Shown here one piece after another: positions 6,062 to 6,914 of a stretch of DNA of 6,914 bases; position 1 is the stretch's first letter; each line of letters begins with the position of its first letter. The notes beneath the pieces are model-generated. The model did no database searches, had not been told where the DNA came from, and worked only from the letters and a program-made list of their open reading frames with translations. The DNA is from Lachnospiraceae bacterium (GTDB lineage Bacteria; Bacillota; Clostridia; Lachnospirales; Lachnospiraceae): NCBI GenBank assembly GCA_003446735.1, contig DMCJ01000166.1, positions 1 to 6,914 on the forward strand. Reading direction: 5' to 3'. The position numbers and the translations under genes are program-made.

Positions 6062-6113
6062 AAAAAAATCTCCTTATCTGTTGTGATAAATAGCTTCAAC
6101 ATAATAAGAAGAT
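6062..6113 (-). promoter_or_regulatory. Hairpin sequestering the MFS ribosome binding site, followed by T7
   Basis: In minus-strand RNA, AUCUUCUUAU (6104-6113) pairs over 10 positions, one of them G-U, with AUAAGGAGAU (6068-6077), which contains the Shine-Dalgarno sequence of the MFS gene at 4925-6061. The stem continues after a small internal loop with UGUUG (6097-6101) pairing CAACA (6079-6083) around a 13-base loop. Seven T directly follow the Shine-Dalgarno bases, up to the ATG. The hairpin could therefore block translation or work as an AU-rich terminator. Pairing is read directly; the regulatory role is inferred. Confidence 0.6.
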
Positions 6114-6164
6114 AATGCGTTTATATAGATCTTATGATAAATATATCCCTGAAAATGGGCGCAC

Positions 6165-6182
6165 TATCCCCTTAAGGGGATA
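6165..6182. repeat. Perfect 18-bp palindrome
   Basis: TATCCCCTTAAGGGGATA is identical on both strands. It lies in the leader of the MFS gene and contains the stop codon of the 18-codon leader ORF. It could be an RNA hairpin (TATCCCC/GGGGATA, 4-base loop) or a dimeric repressor operator. Its 5' arm could also pair with GGGATA at 6144-6149 in minus-strand RNA. Confidence 0.75.
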
Positions 6183-6228
6183 ATGTGTAACCATTAGTCA
6201 GTTGTATATTTACCATTTTCCAGTACAT
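6172..6228 (-). CDS. 18-residue leader peptide ORF (putative)
   Basis: The ORF encodes MYWKMVNIQLTNGYTLSP and ends in TAA. AGAGG lies eight bases before the ATG, and the ORF begins about 23 bases after the predicted transcript start of the promoter at 6258-6286. Its stop codon lies in the middle of the palindrome at 6165-6182, so a ribosome finishing it would melt that hairpin. Codons 3-5 contain GAAAATGG, which is complementary to CCATTTTC at 6151-6158. This layout resembles leader peptides that control antibiotic-inducible resistance genes. I do not recognise the peptide, and such a short ORF could occur by chance. Confidence 0.45.
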   Translation of the reverse strand: MYWKMVNIQLTNGYTLSP

Positions 6229-6257
6229 GATTCAAACCTCTTAGATCAACTGATTTA

Positions 6258-6286
6258 ATTCTATGATAGTTAGCTCCGTTTGTCAA
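6258..6286 (-). promoter_or_regulatory. Strong sigma-A promoter for the MFS leader
   Basis: A perfect -35 box TTGACA (6281-6286) and a -10 box TAGAAT (6258-6263, 5 of 6) are 17 bases apart. The predicted start is near 6250-6252. The -35 box lies within the last codons of the ATPase gene. The transcript would have a leader of about 190 bases before the MFS ATG at 6059-6061. Confidence 0.75.
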
Positions 6287-6914
6287 CCTGATTTAACGCC
6301 AACCCAATCAATCGATCTGCTTGATCTGCCATAAAAAGAGGTATATTCAGCACATCGTCGTCTAGTTTTAAATTATCTAGCGAAAAGCGCACGCGGAGCT
6401 TAACTTGATCCGGATACAGTTCCTTGAACTTTTTCAGACTCTTGCTGGCAGTATTGGCTTCAGATTTGACCTCCACGGGAAAAATATCGTTTTCTCTTTG
6501 AATCAGGAAATCTACTTCATAGGGTGGATTGGTCTGTGTCCAATACCGTGGTGCCACTTCAAACTGAGTTATTAGGGTTTGCACAACGAAATTTTCCGTC
6601 AGAGCACCTTTGAACTCCGTAAATAGTCGGTTGCCCTCGCCAAAAGCCGTAGGCGCAAGCTGTGACAGACGGCGAAGCAGACCGACATCTACCAGATAGA
6701 TCTTGAATGCGGACAAGTCATCGTATGCGGCAACAGGAAGGCCAGGAGCGGAACTTCGGTATATTTTATGCACCAGTCTGGCATCCACAAGCCACTGCAA
6801 GGCATTCTCGTATTCTCGTGCACGTGCCCCCTCTTTCACGGCTTTGTAGATAAATTTTTTATTTTCCCTTGCCAACTGTGACGGCAAGGATTTCCAGATC
6901 ATAGAAATCTTTGG
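6270..6914 (-). CDS. DUF4143-type ATPase, C-terminal part (5' end outside window)
   Basis: The reading frame runs off the right edge, so the ATG at 6900-6902 is internal and the visible 214 residues are the C-terminal part. The segment IWKSLPSQLARENKKFIY (6-23), the winged-helix-like GARAREYENALQWLVDA (29-45) and FKIYLVDVGLLRRL (70-83) are typical of ATP-binding proteins with a DUF4143 C-terminal domain. The missing N-terminus should hold the Walker A/B AAA-type ATPase. A PD-(D/E)XK-like signature is visible: TENF (Glu107), YEVDFL (Asp135) and FPVEVKSE (Glu148, Lys150). The cellular role of this widespread family is not established. Base composition is higher in GC (50-55% in two 60-base lines counted) than in neighbouring genes, suggesting a separate origin. 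The promoter of the next transcript overlaps its 3' end. Confidence 0.85.
   Translation of the reverse strand, partial: PKISMIWKSLPSQLARENKKFIYKAVKEGARAREYENALQWLVDARLVHKIYRSSAPGLPVAAYDDLSAFKIYLVDVGLLRRLSQLAPTAFGEGNRLFTEFKGALTENFVVQTLITQFEVAPRYWTQTNPPYEVDFLIQRENDIFPVEVKSEANTASKSLKKFKELYPDQVKLRVRFSLDNLKLDDDVLNIPLFMADQADRLIGLALNQVDKRS

Noticed and set aside
6121..6145. Imperfect inverted repeat around AGATCT in the MFS leader.
   Set aside because: Only about 7 of 11 positions match and the sequence is very AT-rich, so it is not distinguishable from chance.
1..6914. CRISPR array, tRNA or rRNA gene, insertion sequence ends, attachment site.
   Set aside because: No regularly spaced repeats, no tRNA-like cloverleaf with CCA, no rRNA motifs, and no transposase or paired terminal repeats were found by eye on either strand.

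Overview
The window looks like a chromosomal segment of a low-to-medium GC Gram-positive anaerobe, most likely a Clostridia/Lachnospiraceae-type Firmicute. The reasons are strong AGGAGG-type ribosome binding sites, sigma-A style promoters, a TTG start, a fermentative D-lactate dehydrogenase and an iron-sulfur flavoprotein. The genus cannot be fixed from the sequence. Every gene I can support lies on the minus strand, so the window reads from right to left.

Right edge to left edge. (1) 6270-6914 is the 3' part of a DUF4143-type ATPase gene, GC-richer than its neighbours. (2) A textbook promoter at 6258-6286 overlaps the end of that gene. It opens a leader of about 190 nt with an 18-codon leader ORF, a perfect 18-bp palindrome and a long hairpin that sequesters the ribosome binding site of the next gene. 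(3) 4925-6061 is an MFS efflux-type transporter that seems to lack its last membrane helix, followed by a possible terminator. (4) An extended -10 promoter at 4868-4876 starts a tight four-gene operon: a second MFS transporter (3583-4833), D-lactate dehydrogenase ldhA (2527-3567), a small alpha/beta hydrolase (1978-2526) and an iron-sulfur flavoprotein (1344-1964). Spacings are 15, 0 and 13 bases.

(5) The 333-base gap 1011-1343 holds no convincing protein gene. It carries a consensus promoter followed by a dense series of hairpins and a possible pseudoknot, ending in a perfect 10-bp hairpin. This looks like an independently transcribed structured RNA of about 220-255 nt. (6) Immediately downstream is an AT-rich gene (381-1010) resembling the PBECR4 group of phage/mobile-element nuclease-like domains. 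(7) The left edge holds the first 107 codons of hflX, starting at TTG.

The operon genes plausibly belong to fermentation, redox balance and transport, but only ldhA has a firm biochemical assignment. The two parts most worth following up are the RNA in 1011-1343, with its position just before a putative RNase-fold gene, and the attenuator-like leader of the MFS gene at 4925-6061.
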